From an uncultured Fodinibius sp. (GTDB lineage: Bacteria > Bacteroidota > Rhodothermia > Balneolales > Balneolaceae): a stretch of DNA of 64,000 nt. Made by a program: the position numbers and the translations under genes. Location: positions 1-64,000 of the forward strand of contig CAJXMJ010000003.1 of NCBI GenBank assembly GCA_913056455.1, read 5' to 3'. Positions 36,538-46,045 of this stretch are shown piece after piece. Within the stretch, counting starts at the first letter, position 1; each line of letters begins with the position of its first letter. The notes under the pieces are model-generated. The model searched no databases and had not been told where the DNA came from. It was given only the letters and a program-made list of their open reading frames with translations.

Positions 36538-36610
36538 GGTGATGATATTTGTATTAAGATGCTAGACAAACCTTGTTTATTAGATTAAAAGTAGTAGTGG
36601 GCATAACGCA

Positions 36611-37972
36611 TTATGTGTCATCGGGATTTTCCAAAGTAATTTGTTCCGGGACATCGTATGGTTGCTGGACTTCGGCTCCATATTCCGGGGTACGGCTTAA
36701 AAAGTAATATCCGAAAAGGCCGCTGACTATGGAACCGGTCAAGATGCCAACCTTGGAAAATTCCAGCAGCTCGAAATCGCTAAACGAAAGGTCTGCGATA
36801 AACAGCGACATCGTAAATCCAATACCTCCCAGCAGAGCCACTCCATAAACCACTTTCCATGTTTCCCTGTTATCAGCAAGCCCAGAAAAGCCCAGTTTGG
36901 TAAGTAGCCAGGTAGCTCCAAAAATTCCTAGTTGTTTCCCAAAGAACAGTCCCAGTGTGATACCCCATGCAAGCGTGGAGGTGAACGCCTTCGTCATTAC
37001 TTCAGGATTAAATACCAATCCTGCATTGGCAAAGGCGAACAGGGGCATAATGACAAAATAGACGGTGTTGTGCAGGGTATGTTCCAGCCGGTGAAGCGGC
37101 GACTGGGCGTGCACTACGGTTTTGTCCATGTGATGAAGGGCTTGCTCCCTGGTTACCGGCAAATTTTCGTCAGCGGCCTGCTTAAAAAGGTCAAATCCCT
37201 CTTGGGCATACTCTGTCAATTTTTCGATGCTCCATCCACGGCTGGCAGGAATGGCAAATCCCAGTACTACACCTGCAATGGTGGAATGTACCCCAGATTC
37301 CAGTACCGCCCACCACATCACAAAACCTACAAGCATGTAGGGAGCTAAGCTGTTTACCTTCTTATAGTTAAATGCCAGCAGAACAAGTAGACATATACAG
37401 GCTATTCCTAGGGCTCCTATATTTATCCGCGCGGTATAAAAAATAGCAATTACCAGTACGGCAAAAAGGTCATCCGCTACGGCGATAGTGGTGACAAATA
37501 CTTTGGCCCAGACAGGCACTCTTGATCCCAGTACGGCCAGTACCCCGATGACAAATGCGATATCGGTCGCCATGGGGATGGCCCATCCGTCCATATACTC
37601 CATACCACCGTTAAAGCCCCAAAAAATAAGCGCCGGTAGGGCCGCTCCGCTAAAAGCGGCAATTACCGGCAAGAGGGCCGACTGGACCGAAGATAATTCT
37701 CCATATTTCAGTTCCCGCTTAATCTCCAGTCCGACAAGCAGGAAGAAGATGGCCATTAGCCCGTCATTGATCCACTCATGAAACGAATGCTCAATCATGA
37801 GAGTGGGGAAACCGATAGCAAATTCCAGTTCCATAAGATGATGATAGGCCTCACTAAGCGGACTGTTGGCCACCAAAAGAGCGGCTATAGTGGCAAAAAG
37901 GAGCATCACACCCGCTGCCGAATCCTTTTTAAAAAAGTGGAGAATTGAACTATACAATGTTGAATTGGTCAT
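36611..37972 (-). CDS. nhaA: NhaA Na+/H+ antiporter
   Basis: 453 residues. NhaA hallmarks: HEWINDGLMAIFFLLVGLEI, AIPMATDIAFVIGVLAVLG and the paired aspartates of the ion site in TIAVADDLFAVLVIAIF. A 50-residue insert around GYAQEGFDLFKQAADENLPV and the long tail make it a little longer than E. coli NhaA. It exports Na+ in exchange for protons, fitting a saline or alkaline habitat. Confidence 0.95.
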   Translation of the reverse strand: MTNSTLYSSILHFFKKDSAAGVMLLFATIAALLVANSPLSEAYHHLMELEFAIGFPTLMIEHSFHEWINDGLMAIFFLLVGLEIKRELKYGELSSVQSALLPVIAAFSGAALPALIFWGFNGGMEYMDGWAIPMATDIAFVIGVLAVLGSRVPVWAKVFVTTIAVADDLFAVLVIAIFYTARINIGALGIACICLLVLLAFNYKKVNSLAPYMLVGFVMWWAVLESGVHSTIAGVVLGFAIPASRGWSIEKLTEYAQEGFDLFKQAADENLPVTREQALHHMDKTVVHAQSPLHRLEHTLHNTVYFVIMPLFAFANAGLVFNPEVMTKAFTSTLAWGITLGLFFGKQLGIFGATWLLTKLGFSGLADNRETWKVVYGVALLGGIGFTMSLFIADLSFSDFELLEFSKVGILTGSIVSGLFGYYFLSRTPEYGAEVQQPYDVPEQITLENPDDT

Positions 37973-38025
37973 GCTATCAGGAGTTAACCTTATGAGTGTT
38001 TATAAGTATAAGTTTAAAAATGAAG

Positions 38026-38055
38026 AGCTGCCGCTGCGGTCAGGCAGCGGCAGCT
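38026..38055 (-). terminator. hairpin terminator after the azurin-like gene
   Basis: AGCTGCCGCTG at 38026-38036 pairs with CAGCGGCAGCT at 38045-38055 around a GGTCAGG-type loop. On the minus strand a moderately T-rich stretch follows. It closely resembles the hairpin after the P-II gene at 55265-55292. Confidence 0.7.
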
Positions 38056-38139
38056 TTTCGGGATAGTGACAGGTTTTGTGCATATAAGAGCAGGTATCAC
38101 TATCTCGGTTCTGGGTCAAGGGAACGGCTGCCGTTCCTA

Positions 38140-38218
38140 TCCGGAGACGACAGCCTTCGGGGTTGTGATGGGACACGTTGGTTATCGTATGACATCGCCA
38201 TCGATTTACCCGATTTGT
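38140..38218 (-). pseudogene. 3' scar of a P-II gene and its trailer
   Basis: TCGTATGACATCG and flanking bases (38180-38218) match the last 15 codons of the P-II gene at 55318-55635, including the terminal DVIR and stop. CGGGG-TTGTGATGGGA (38157 on) matches that gene's trailer, and the hairpin at 38026-38055 matches its terminator. Only the end of the gene is left. Confidence 0.5.
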
Positions 38219-38235
38219 ATACAACATGATTAAAA

Positions 38236-38817
38236 TTACTGAACAACAAGTTTGCCTTTCATTCCCCCTGTAAAATGTCCCGGGAAGGAACACAGATAGT
38301 CGTATTCTCCGGTTTCCTCCGGGATGGTAAATGTGACTTCTACGGTTTCTCCTCCGGCAGCCAAGTCGGTATGCGTGATAATATCTCCGGTTCTGTCTTG
38401 TGGAATATAATCGTTTGTTTTTGCTTGGGTGGCTGCCTTCGAAAAATCCGCCGGATCGACACCCATCTTCAGAAGGATCCAGTTATGCGCCATGGCCGAG
38501 GATGGGAGATCGCTCACGGTAGTCAACCGGATACGTAGTTGTTCGCCCGGATCCGCCTCGATATTTTTGAGCAGCAAATACGTTTCTCCATTGGAGGTTT
38601 TGATTGTTCCGGCCGTTCCGATCAGTTCGTCCTCTTCTTTGACCACGTATTTCATCTGGTCCACGCCGATGATGTCAATAGTCCGGACATCCTCGGTTTG
38701 GGCTTGCGCCGGTTGTGTTTCCGGTTCTGTGGTTTGGGGTTCCTGTTGCTGTTGTTCTCCTCCGCCACAGGCGGATAAAAAGAGTAATATGGGAAGCAGA
38801 TAGGTAAATAAACGCAT
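38236..38817 (-). CDS. azurin/auracyanin-like blue copper lipoprotein
   Basis: 193 residues. Signal peptide with lipobox LFLSACGGG, then a Gln/Glu/Thr-rich tether (about 20-45). The cupredoxin domain shows all four copper ligands: His in SAMAHNWIL, Cys and His in YLCSFPGHF, Met in GGMKGKLVV. Expected role: periplasmic, membrane-anchored single-electron carrier, for example between cytochromes and an oxidase or in copper handling. Confidence 0.88.
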   Translation of the reverse strand: MRLFTYLLPILLFLSACGGGEQQQQEPQTTEPETQPAQAQTEDVRTIDIIGVDQMKYVVKEEDELIGTAGTIKTSNGETYLLLKNIEADPGEQLRIRLTTVSDLPSSAMAHNWILLKMGVDPADFSKAATQAKTNDYIPQDRTGDIITHTDLAAGGETVEVTFTIPEETGEYDYLCSFPGHFTGGMKGKLVVQ

Positions 38818-39007
38818 AATCAGAAGACTTTAAGGTTATTATTGTGATGTTTTGGGATTTTGATTCTTGCTAATTCTTTCTCTGGAAGTAACTCGGGCAT
38901 ATCAATTCTCAATTGTTTTTTATGACAATTGGAAATCAAATTATCAGCCGTTAGCTGAATCGGTTAGTACCAAACTGTTAGTTAAGACTGTAAGGAAAGA
39001 GAAGGGC

Positions 39008-39481
39008 CTAATTCAGAAGGACAACAGTTCGCAGATTGGAAAGAATGACATTTTCTATCGGTAATTGATAGAAAATGTCTAATGAATTGGTAAGGGTACG
39101 TGCCGGGGTAAGGGTAATAGAGAGGCGGGAGTTCAAGAGATGATTGACCTGATGGGTATCAATATCATCAACCGGCAGATCTATTGAATAGATGTCAGGT
39201 ATAGGAAGATTTCTGGTGGAGTTTCCGGGAAAATCGGAAGGCTGAGAATCATAAACTGCTGATGTTGTTAAGCGCTGTAAGTCGCCGGAACGATCTGATA
39301 CCCACGTTTCTGATTCCCCTTTACCCTGTTCTTGTTGGTATTTGCCAAAATCCGGGACAGAACTATTTTGATAAGCCGGAACACCAGATAGTTGGAAACA
39401 AAATACTATAAGGAAAGCGAAGAAAATAGCCCCAACCTTATCGTGGGTTAACTCTGGCAGTATGAAATTGTTATTTCTCAC
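39008..39481 (-). CDS. small secreted protein, unknown
   Basis: 157 residues with an N-terminal hydrophobic segment (VGAIFFAFLIVFCFQLSGV), a polar middle and a C-terminal tail ending in ILSNLRTVVLLN. The tail resembles the end of the protein at 61608-62078 (SLKTVVRILYN). No domain recognised. Upstream sequence to 39640 shows no other gene. Confidence 0.5.
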   Translation of the reverse strand: MRNNNFILPELTHDKVGAIFFAFLIVFCFQLSGVPAYQNSSVPDFGKYQQEQGKGESETWVSDRSGDLQRLTTSAVYDSQPSDFPGNSTRNLPIPDIYSIDLPVDDIDTHQVNHLLNSRLSITLTPARTLTNSLDIFYQLPIENVILSNLRTVVLLN

Positions 39482-39641
39482 AGACTAAAATATAACGACC
39501 ACATTAGTTTTTAACGTATCAGTTAATTTAAGAATTTTTGAGTTAAAAATCTTTTGCCTACTGTATTTATTTTGGCTAGAGAGGTTATAATTTCATTCGT
39601 GCCAAGAGTGTTGTTAAAACATCTAATCAGCCTGTTTAATT

Positions 39642-40064
39642 TCATCCTGCTTCCTGCAAAGCGGCCCGGTGATTGCTATACATCCAAAGACCAACGATAA
39701 TACCCGTAATGAGGAATTGTGCCCCGATGGTCTGCAGGGTGGGATAAAGACCGACGGTTGGTAGATTCCATTGCAGTGGAAATGAACTTATCCCCAGGTA
39801 TCCCGCTTCCTGAAATTCGTGTATGCCTTATCCAACCAAGATCACCGCAAGTATCACCAGGGCGACGGAAGAATACCTGAACAACGAACGAATGGGGATT
39901 TGCATAGAAAATTTTACAAGGAAGAAACCGAGGATGATCACGGCCAGGACAGATGTAAACAGCGCTGCCCGCAGAATAATATGTAAGATACGGTTTGACA
40001 TCCGTTTGGCAGATAAGAATTGCGGGATATTATTGCCAGCGGAAAGTATAGGGAGGTTAAGCAA
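39642..40064 (-). pseudogene. FTR1-family iron permease remnant with in-frame stop
   Basis: Only the last part of an FTR1 permease is present. IPIRSLFRYSSVALVILAVI aligns with VPVRSLFKYSSFALSILALI of the intact gene at 32041-34005. At 39828-39830 a TAA replaces the Lys codon before GIHEFQEAGYLG; the same frame then runs on to 39642 with GLYPTLQTIGAQF. The cytochrome domain and first iron motif are missing. Confidence 0.85.
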
Positions 40065-40344
40065 GTGAAATATAAATCAACTTGAATAACTATCGGACAA
40101 GCAACCTCCTTCTTTTAAAAGGATGAAATTAGAATTCCTTTAATCTTACTATACGGTTTGAATGACGGGAGGTCTCAAACATTTTTTCGCAGGGAAAATA
40201 AACCATTACATTTGAAGACCATAATAAAAGACATACCAATGGAATAGAGTCGATTTACAAAAAGATTTTATAATTATATTGATGATTCTGATGAAGCGAA
40301 CAAAAGACTGAAACGAGTAATTTAGGACATGACAGATCTGCCAA

Positions 40345-41616
40345 TTAGTGATTAACTGGATCTATTTTAGTTTCCGGCACTTGTGTTTGAACCAATACTA
40401 TACCCAGAACCGCCAGTCCGGCACCTACGGCAAACGGAGTTATAAAACCAAACCGGATAGTATATCCTGAGATAATAGTCCCGGCTGAGATACCTAAGCC
40501 AAAGGATACGGTCAGAACGGATAGTTGAGCCCCGGTTTGTCCCTCTTCTGTAAGGTCGCCCGCCAGCGCAAGGGCCGGAGCAAACACCATTGCTGCACTT
40601 ATTCCCTGTAGGGCGCGGGCCAGTATCATTTGCCAGGGTTCCGTTACCATTCCCTGAGCCAGGGTTATGGGTGCTAGACCTATTAAGCCCGCAACAATAA
40701 ATATCTTACGTCCATAGCAGTCACTGGCTTTTCCAACTAACGGTTGCACGATGGCAAGTGCTCCAATCAGCATACTGAATTCAACCGAAAACAGGAACGC
40801 GCCCTGAGAGAGCCGTTGGTTGACCTCCGGCTCGATGGAGGTGAGCAAAGCAAATCCCAAGCTCATAATGAATGTGGCTAACCCAAGCGTGAAAATCGGG
40901 TCGAGGACGCGGCCCGGTTCTTGCGAGCGGAACCGGATGGCCATCGACTTGGTACTGGGCTGTGTTTCCTCGGGGTCCAGCACCAACAAGGCAACAAGCA
41001 CGGTACTGAGGAATGCTCCGCCTGCAGCCACACAAAAAGCAGCCACGAAGCCGTTGATCTGACCAACCATGGGTAGCGTAAAGGGCCCGGATTCAATGAG
41101 GATTCCGCTGGCCAGCGGACCAATTCCAAAACCTATCAACCGGAAGAAGTTGTAAACGCCCATATTTCCGCCGCGATTACCGGGTAAACTCAATTCGCTG
41201 ACAAGAGCAAGGCTAGCCGTAATGGTCAAGGCAGCAGCCATCCCTTGTATTGTTCGGACAACCAGCAGAGTTAGATAATTGTGGGCCAGCACATAGGAGA
41301 AGTTGGCGATCGTAAAAAGGATTAGTCCCAACAGTACAAACAGCTGGCGCTTCCCGGCTCGGTCAGATAGTCGTCCGGCAAACGGTTGGCAGGCGCTGGT
41401 TACCAGGCCAAAGAGTCCCAATACCAAACCGGTAATCAGTGACTCAGAGAGGCCAAGAAAATTACCCGATACACTTCCGCTGGCGATGTAAAGCGGCATT
41501 ACCACAATAAGAAAGGAATTACCTAAAGCATCGGCCATTCTTGCAATCCCAAGGGCTACCACACGCCGATCTGTGCCAAAGAGTTTATTGGATTTATCTT
41601 GAGTACTTTTATTCAT
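40345..41616 (-). CDS. MFS-family drug/metabolite transporter
   Basis: 423 residues from ATG 41616; a TTG at 41676 would add 20 polar residues. Twelve helices, motif A-like GRLSDRAGKRQLFVLLG after helix 2 and GKASDCYGRKIFIVAGL in the second half. Resembles multidrug and sugar efflux MFS proteins. Substrate unknown. No operon partner. Confidence 0.85.
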   Translation of the reverse strand: MNKSTQDKSNKLFGTDRRVVALGIARMADALGNSFLIVVMPLYIASGSVSGNFLGLSESLITGLVLGLFGLVTSACQPFAGRLSDRAGKRQLFVLLGLILFTIANFSYVLAHNYLTLLVVRTIQGMAAALTITASLALVSELSLPGNRGGNMGVYNFFRLIGFGIGPLASGILIESGPFTLPMVGQINGFVAAFCVAAGGAFLSTVLVALLVLDPEETQPSTKSMAIRFRSQEPGRVLDPIFTLGLATFIMSLGFALLTSIEPEVNQRLSQGAFLFSVEFSMLIGALAIVQPLVGKASDCYGRKIFIVAGLIGLAPITLAQGMVTEPWQMILARALQGISAAMVFAPALALAGDLTEEGQTGAQLSVLTVSFGLGISAGTIISGYTIRFGFITPFAVGAGLAVLGIVLVQTQVPETKIDPVNH

Positions 41617-41740
41617 ATTTCTGGTTATCCGTTGCCTGTTATTTTCGGATGTAAAAGAGTTGGATGAGTTTGTCAAAGGCTGCTGAAATAGCAGCTGTCT
41701 AACATACAGATGACAGATCGTTTATAAAAAACGCAGGCTC

Positions 41741-42001
41741 TCACAATCTGGATTTTGGGATGAGATGAAATCCGCAATCAAGTGCCGCTTGTTCGATATC
41801 TTCAATGGGAACTATAGAAAAATCATCGGCATGAATGGTAAACTCCACGGGATAGGTCTCCGTATTTATTCCTACATCATGTACTCCATCAACCTTTAAA
41901 ACATTTTCCGCTATTTTTCGAAGTTCAGCAGGTTCTTCAGCATTAGTTCGAAATATTTTGCCTGTTTCGCCGGGTAATACATTTTCATTGAATAAGCTCA
42001 T
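41741..42001 (-). CDS. HMA-like ferredoxin-fold protein lacking CxxC
   Basis: 86 residues from ATG 42001; ATG 42046 is an alternative. ELRKIAENVLKVDGVHDVGI followed by VEFTIHADDFSIVPIEDIEQ and ALDCGFHL gives the beta-alpha-beta-beta-alpha-beta order of heavy-metal-associated domains, but the CxxC metal site is absent. It is divergent from the CcoI-type ATPase gene and may be a partner or regulator of metal transfer; this is inferred. Confidence 0.55.
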   Translation of the reverse strand: MSLFNENVLPGETGKIFRTNAEEPAELRKIAENVLKVDGVHDVGINTETYPVEFTIHADDFSIVPIEDIEQAALDCGFHLIPKSRL

Positions 42002-42206
42002 TCTAAATATGTCCTTCTTATTAGATAATACCTCATGTTTACCCAAATTAAGGATTCACTGAGTTGTAGATATTGAATATTTAGTCGGTTTAATAACGAC
42101 TTTTTAAATTTAATTGGTAAGTCCCATTATCGCAATCGTCAGAATGGATAAAGACTACTAAGCATTGTATGTTTAGAGAAAGATAAAGATCCTTTCTTCA
42201 GCTGAT

Positions 42207-44573
42207 ATGAGTGCTGATACATGTACACTATGTGATCTCCCAACCCCTGATCCTCCTGTAACAGATCCTGGCGTAGAGGGTACCTTTTGTTGCCAGGGAT
42301 GCCTACACGTGTATGAGCTTTTGCAGGAACTCGATGCCGAACAGGCAGAACGGGTTCGCCGGGAAACCATCAATCGTAAACACCGTGAGTGGGAAGCCAA
42401 AGCCGAGGAGCCGCCCGATAAAGCCGAACAGGCATTTTTGAAAGTGGACGGTATGCACTGCTCGACCTGCGAATCGTTCATCGAGGCGATGGCGCGGCGG
42501 CAGAACGGCATCTACAAAAGCGAAGCCAGTTACGCTTCCGAGATGGTAAAGGTGTACTATGATCCCGACCGCCTGAGCAAGGAAGAATTGCCTGATCTTA
42601 TTAGCAAAATGGGGTATAGGGCACACCTAAGGGGAAGTGATTTGGGGGATGAAAAATCTAATACTACTATTCGTCTGATTTTGGGGACTATCTTCAGCCT
42701 TTACGGTTTAATTGTGTACATCCTCGTACTGTATCCGCTTTATTTGACCGGAGACTTTGTTATTCCTTTCGCCCCCGAAGTCCGATACTTTTTCCTGGGT
42801 AACGTATGGGCAATGACCTCAATCGTGCTGTTTTTTACCGGCTGGCCTATTTTAAGAGGGGCCTGGGTTTCTGTCTCTGTCCTGAAACCGAATATGGATT
42901 TGCTAATCTCCATAGCAGCGTTGAGCGCCTATTTGTATAGTACTGTTGCTCTGAGCATGGGATTAAACGAGCTTTATTTTGATGTGACTATGGCCATCAT
43001 CATAGCGGTATCCTTCGGTAACTATTACGAAAACCGGATCAAAAAAGATAAAAACTCGTTGCTCAATGCGTTAATGGAAAACCGTATTAAGCAGGCTCGT
43101 GTGCGGCGAAACGGAAGCTTCGAAATGATGGAAATTGATGAACTGGTCCCTCAGGATGAAGTATTTGTTAAAGCGGGAGAACGAATTCCTGTCGATGGTA
43201 CGATTATCAAAGGTAAAGGCGTGGTGAATGAAGCGCTTATCACGGGCGAATCCCTGCCGGTTTCCAAAGAGCCGGGCGACCGAGCTATGAGCGGAACGGT
43301 GCTCACACAAAATGCCCTTACCATTCAGACGGATCAGCAGGTGCAAAGTACCATTGAAAACATGATTCGCCTGATGTGGGATATTCAAGCCAGTCGTCCG
43401 GGCAAACAGCGTCTGGCTGATAAGATTGCTGCCTGGTTTGTTCCCGGAGTTCTGCTATTAGGCTTTGTTACTTTTGTGTTTTACCTAGTAGGTGGTACCG
43501 CAGCCAGCTCAGCTCTTCTCGTGGCTCTTTCAGTACTCATTGTTTCCTGTCCATGCGCATTGGGATTGGCTACGCCGCTTGCGGTCGCCTCGGGTCTTCG
43601 GGATGCTTTTAAAAATAACATCATTTTCAAGACGGGAGCCGCTTTTGAAGAGGAAAGTGATATGGATATCCTCGCATTTGATAAAACCGGAACATTGACC
43701 ACCGGCAACATGCGCTTGCTCGACGAAGGCAATTCACCGAAAGCCTTGGAGTACGCCCGTGCCTTGGAGCAATATTCCTCGCATCCGGTAGCCGAGGCAA
43801 TCACTGGAGAATCACCTGATGCAATCAATGTGCATCAGTTCCAAAACTCGTCCCGAGGGGTAAGCGGTAAGGTAGACGAGAAAACAATGTATGTCGGCCA
43901 GCCCGAATGGCTCCAGGAGAATGGATGCCAAATTACATCTAAACAGTGGTCCCGCATTTCTCGAGCCCGACGGCAGGGATATGTTTCAACGGGTGTAGCC
44001 TGGAATGAACAGGTTCAGAGTTTGTTGGTTGTGGGAGACCAAATACGGGAAGAGGCCGAAGGTTTTATTCGATCTCTGAAACGGCAAGGCAAAAAAATTG
44101 CTATCATCACCGGTGATAGTGAAGAGGCGGCACGCCCCATCCGCCAGAAACTGCAGCCCGACTTTCTCTTTACTGAAGTGCGCCCGGAATCCAAAACGGA
44201 AATTATCAAAAACCTGAAAGAAAAGGGTTCGGTAGCGATGATCGGCGACGGAAGCAATGACGCGCTGGCTCTGGCCGATGCTGATCTGGGAATTGCTTTT
44301 GGAGATCTGACCGCCATTGCGGCCGACTCGGCCCAGGTTGTCATCCCTGAAGACAATCTGCTTAAAATAACAATGGCCTTCCGTGCGGTTGAACAGACCA
44401 AGAAACGCATTCGGCAGAATCTCGGCTGGGCGTTCCTATATAACATCACTGCGATCCCCCTGGCAATTGCCGGGCTTATCAATCCGCTGTTTGCTGCCAT
44501 AGCAATGGCTGGCAGCAGCTTGTTAGTAGTAGCAAATTCATCGCGGAAAATGAAATTTGAATCCGTTAGTTAA
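42207..44573 (+). CDS. ccoI: CcoI/FixI-type copper-transporting P1B ATPase
   Basis: 788 residues. The N-terminus has the Cys-rich domain typical of CcoI/FixI (CTLCDLPTP, FCCQGCLHVYELL), then an HMA domain with GMHCSTCESF. Eight helices follow with the copper motif SCPCALGLATP, phosphorylation site DKTGTLTTG, and hinge MIGDGSNDALALADADLGIA. CcoI supplies copper for cbb3-type oxidase assembly. The oxidase genes are not in the window; the next gene, 8 bp on, is the usual companion. Confidence 0.88.
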   Translation: MSADTCTLCDLPTPDPPVTDPGVEGTFCCQGCLHVYELLQELDAEQAERVRRETINRKHREWEAKAEEPPDKAEQAFLKVDGMHCSTCESFIEAMARRQNGIYKSEASYASEMVKVYYDPDRLSKEELPDLISKMGYRAHLRGSDLGDEKSNTTIRLILGTIFSLYGLIVYILVLYPLYLTGDFVIPFAPEVRYFFLGNVWAMTSIVLFFTGWPILRGAWVSVSVLKPNMDLLISIAALSAYLYSTVALSMGLNELYFDVTMAIIIAVSFGNYYENRIKKDKNSLLNALMENRIKQARVRRNGSFEMMEIDELVPQDEVFVKAGERIPVDGTIIKGKGVVNEALITGESLPVSKEPGDRAMSGTVLTQNALTIQTDQQVQSTIENMIRLMWDIQASRPGKQRLADKIAAWFVPGVLLLGFVTFVFYLVGGTAASSALLVALSVLIVSCPCALGLATPLAVASGLRDAFKNNIIFKTGAAFEEESDMDILAFDKTGTLTTGNMRLLDEGNSPKALEYARALEQYSSHPVAEAITGESPDAINVHQFQNSSRGVSGKVDEKTMYVGQPEWLQENGCQITSKQWSRISRARRQGYVSTGVAWNEQVQSLLVVGDQIREEAEGFIRSLKRQGKKIAIITGDSEEAARPIRQKLQPDFLFTEVRPESKTEIIKNLKEKGSVAMIGDGSNDALALADADLGIAFGDLTAIAADSAQVVIPEDNLLKITMAFRAVEQTKKRIRQNLGWAFLYNITAIPLAIAGLINPLFAAIAMAGSSLLVVANSSRKMKFESVS

Positions 44574-44581
44574 CATCTGTT

Positions 44582-45253
44582 ATGGAGTGGATCATGGCCG
44601 GTATGACATTCGGATTTTTGGGCAGCTTTCATTGCATAGGAATGTGCGGCCCGCTGGCATTGGCGCTGCCGGGAAGCGACAGAAAAACGTCTTCTTTGGT
44701 AGCATCCCGGCTGGTCTACAATGTTGGCCGGGTCATTACCTACTCCTTTTTGGGTGCTGCGGTTGGGCTGTTAAGCAAGATGATTTCCATCGGTGGTTTT
44801 CAGCAGTGGCTGTCGATAGGTGTTGGAGTATTTATTTTGCTTGGACTTTCCATTTCAAGGCTACGGAACAAACTAAACCAATTGAAAACATATCCCTCCA
44901 AGCTGATGAAAAAAGCGGGGTCTCCCATTAAATCCCTGTTTAAAAAGGGAACCACAGGATCGCTCTTTGTAATCGGTCTCCTGAACGGGCTGCTGCCCTG
45001 CGGGTTTGTCTATATGGGATTAGCCACGGCCCTAACTTCGGGCACTGTAATCAAAAGCGTTTACTTTATGATGGGATTCGGCTTTGGTACTATCCCAGCC
45101 ATGCTGGGGGTAAGCCTAGCAGGTGGGCTTATCTCGGTATCGGTGCGAAGAAAGCTCAAAAACTATTCGCCCTATTTTATTGCATTCGTTGGAATATTGC
45201 TAATCATTCGGGGGTTAAACCTGGCAATTCCCTTTTTGAGTCCGGGATTGTAG
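44582..45253 (+). CDS. SafE/TauE-like membrane protein linked to the copper ATPase
   Basis: 223 residues, about six helices. The opening GFLGSFHCIGMCGPLALALP with its His-Cys-x3-Cys motif and NGLLPCGFVYMGLATAL are typical of the sulfite-exporter-like family encoded beside CcoI. Likely role in copper or sulfur delivery for cytochrome oxidase assembly; exact substrate unknown. Co-transcribed with the ATPase gene. Confidence 0.8.
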   Translation: MEWIMAGMTFGFLGSFHCIGMCGPLALALPGSDRKTSSLVASRLVYNVGRVITYSFLGAAVGLLSKMISIGGFQQWLSIGVGVFILLGLSISRLRNKLNQLKTYPSKLMKKAGSPIKSLFKKGTTGSLFVIGLLNGLLPCGFVYMGLATALTSGTVIKSVYFMMGFGFGTIPAMLGVSLAGGLISVSVRRKLKNYSPYFIAFVGILLIIRGLNLAIPFLSPGL

Positions 45254-45407
45254 AGTACTTCATTGGATCCAGATTACAATATGATTATGAAGATTGAAAT
45301 TGATGTGCTTTGAAAAAAATTACGTAAGATATCTACCGGGAAAACTTTCTATTTAATAATGGGAAAGGTATTTCACTATTAAGTAATAACATTACACTGC
45401 AGTATTT

Positions 45408-45515
45408 ATGAAGCTCCCAAACAAAAAAGTGTTTATTACCGGCGGAAGTGCTGGAATAGGCAAGGCACTAATTGAGGAATTATCAACTTATGGTGTTGAA
45501 GAGATCGCCGTATTT
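45408..45515 (+). pseudogene. 5' end of a short-chain dehydrogenase gene
   Basis: About 36 codons, MKLPNKKVFITGGSAGIGKA then LIEELSTYGVEEIAVF, form the start of an SDR with its Gly-rich NAD(P) loop. From about 45510 the frame reads only the antisense of the tlpA-like gene. The rest of the enzyme is missing, so this is one side of a deletion junction. Confidence 0.7.
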
Positions 45516-45959
45516 ATCCATGACGGTTCTGTCGGTGTCGATGTACATAGGGTAGGTGACATCATACTTCTCTATAAAGGGACGAACTACCGATTCGCCT
45601 TGCTCATCAACCGATACCCCGAGGGTCACAAAGCCTTCGTCTTTATACTTCTCGTACAAATCCACCAGGTCGGCTGTTTCCTCTCGGCATGGGGCGCACC
45701 AAGTAGCCCAGATATTCATCAGCACGACCTTTCCCTGTTGATTGGAAAGGCGAAAGGTCTCTTCGTTCAGAAGATCCACTTCAAAATTAGTAGCCTGTGC
45801 CTCTTTTTGGGCCGGATACAACGGAGACGAAGCAGGGTCAAGCCGTTTAACAGGTTCGGTTTTCCCATCACTCTGGGCCTGCTGTTGAGGACCATTGTCT
45901 TGTTTGGCTCCACAAGCAGTGATAAATAGCAACGAAGTTAAGTAGATAACGTATTTCAT
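45483..45959 (-). CDS. TlpA-like thioredoxin lipoprotein, C-terminus cut off
   Basis: 158 residues. Lipobox LLFITACGAK, polar tether, then a TlpA/ResA fold with active site WATWCAPCREE. It ends with MDKYGDLFNTIS and a stop where relatives continue with TPTTFLID and the last strand and helix. The cis-Pro loop is therefore missing. Relatives reduce periplasmic cytochrome c apoproteins or copper-site thiols. Given the missing cis-Pro region it may be non-functional. Confidence 0.75.
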   Translation of the reverse strand: MKYVIYLTSLLFITACGAKQDNGPQQQAQSDGKTEPVKRLDPASSPLYPAQKEAQATNFEVDLLNEETFRLSNQQGKVVLMNIWATWCAPCREETADLVDLYEKYKDEGFVTLGVSVDEQGESVVRPFIEKYDVTYPMYIDTDRTVMDKYGDLFNTIS

Positions 45960-46045
45960 AGTTATATCAATCTATTGAACAATCAATTTTCTCCATATAC
46001 CCATAGTAAAGGAGCTAGATGACAAGCAGTATTGTGTTATTAGTC

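Noticed and set aside
38867-39064. 65-codon plus-strand frame between azurin-like and small secreted genes
   Set aside because: No start context, overlaps the convergent gene, composition unlike a protein.
45515-45929. Long plus-strand continuation of the SDR fragment (173 codons)
   Set aside because: After about codon 36 it is only the antisense of the tlpA-like gene.
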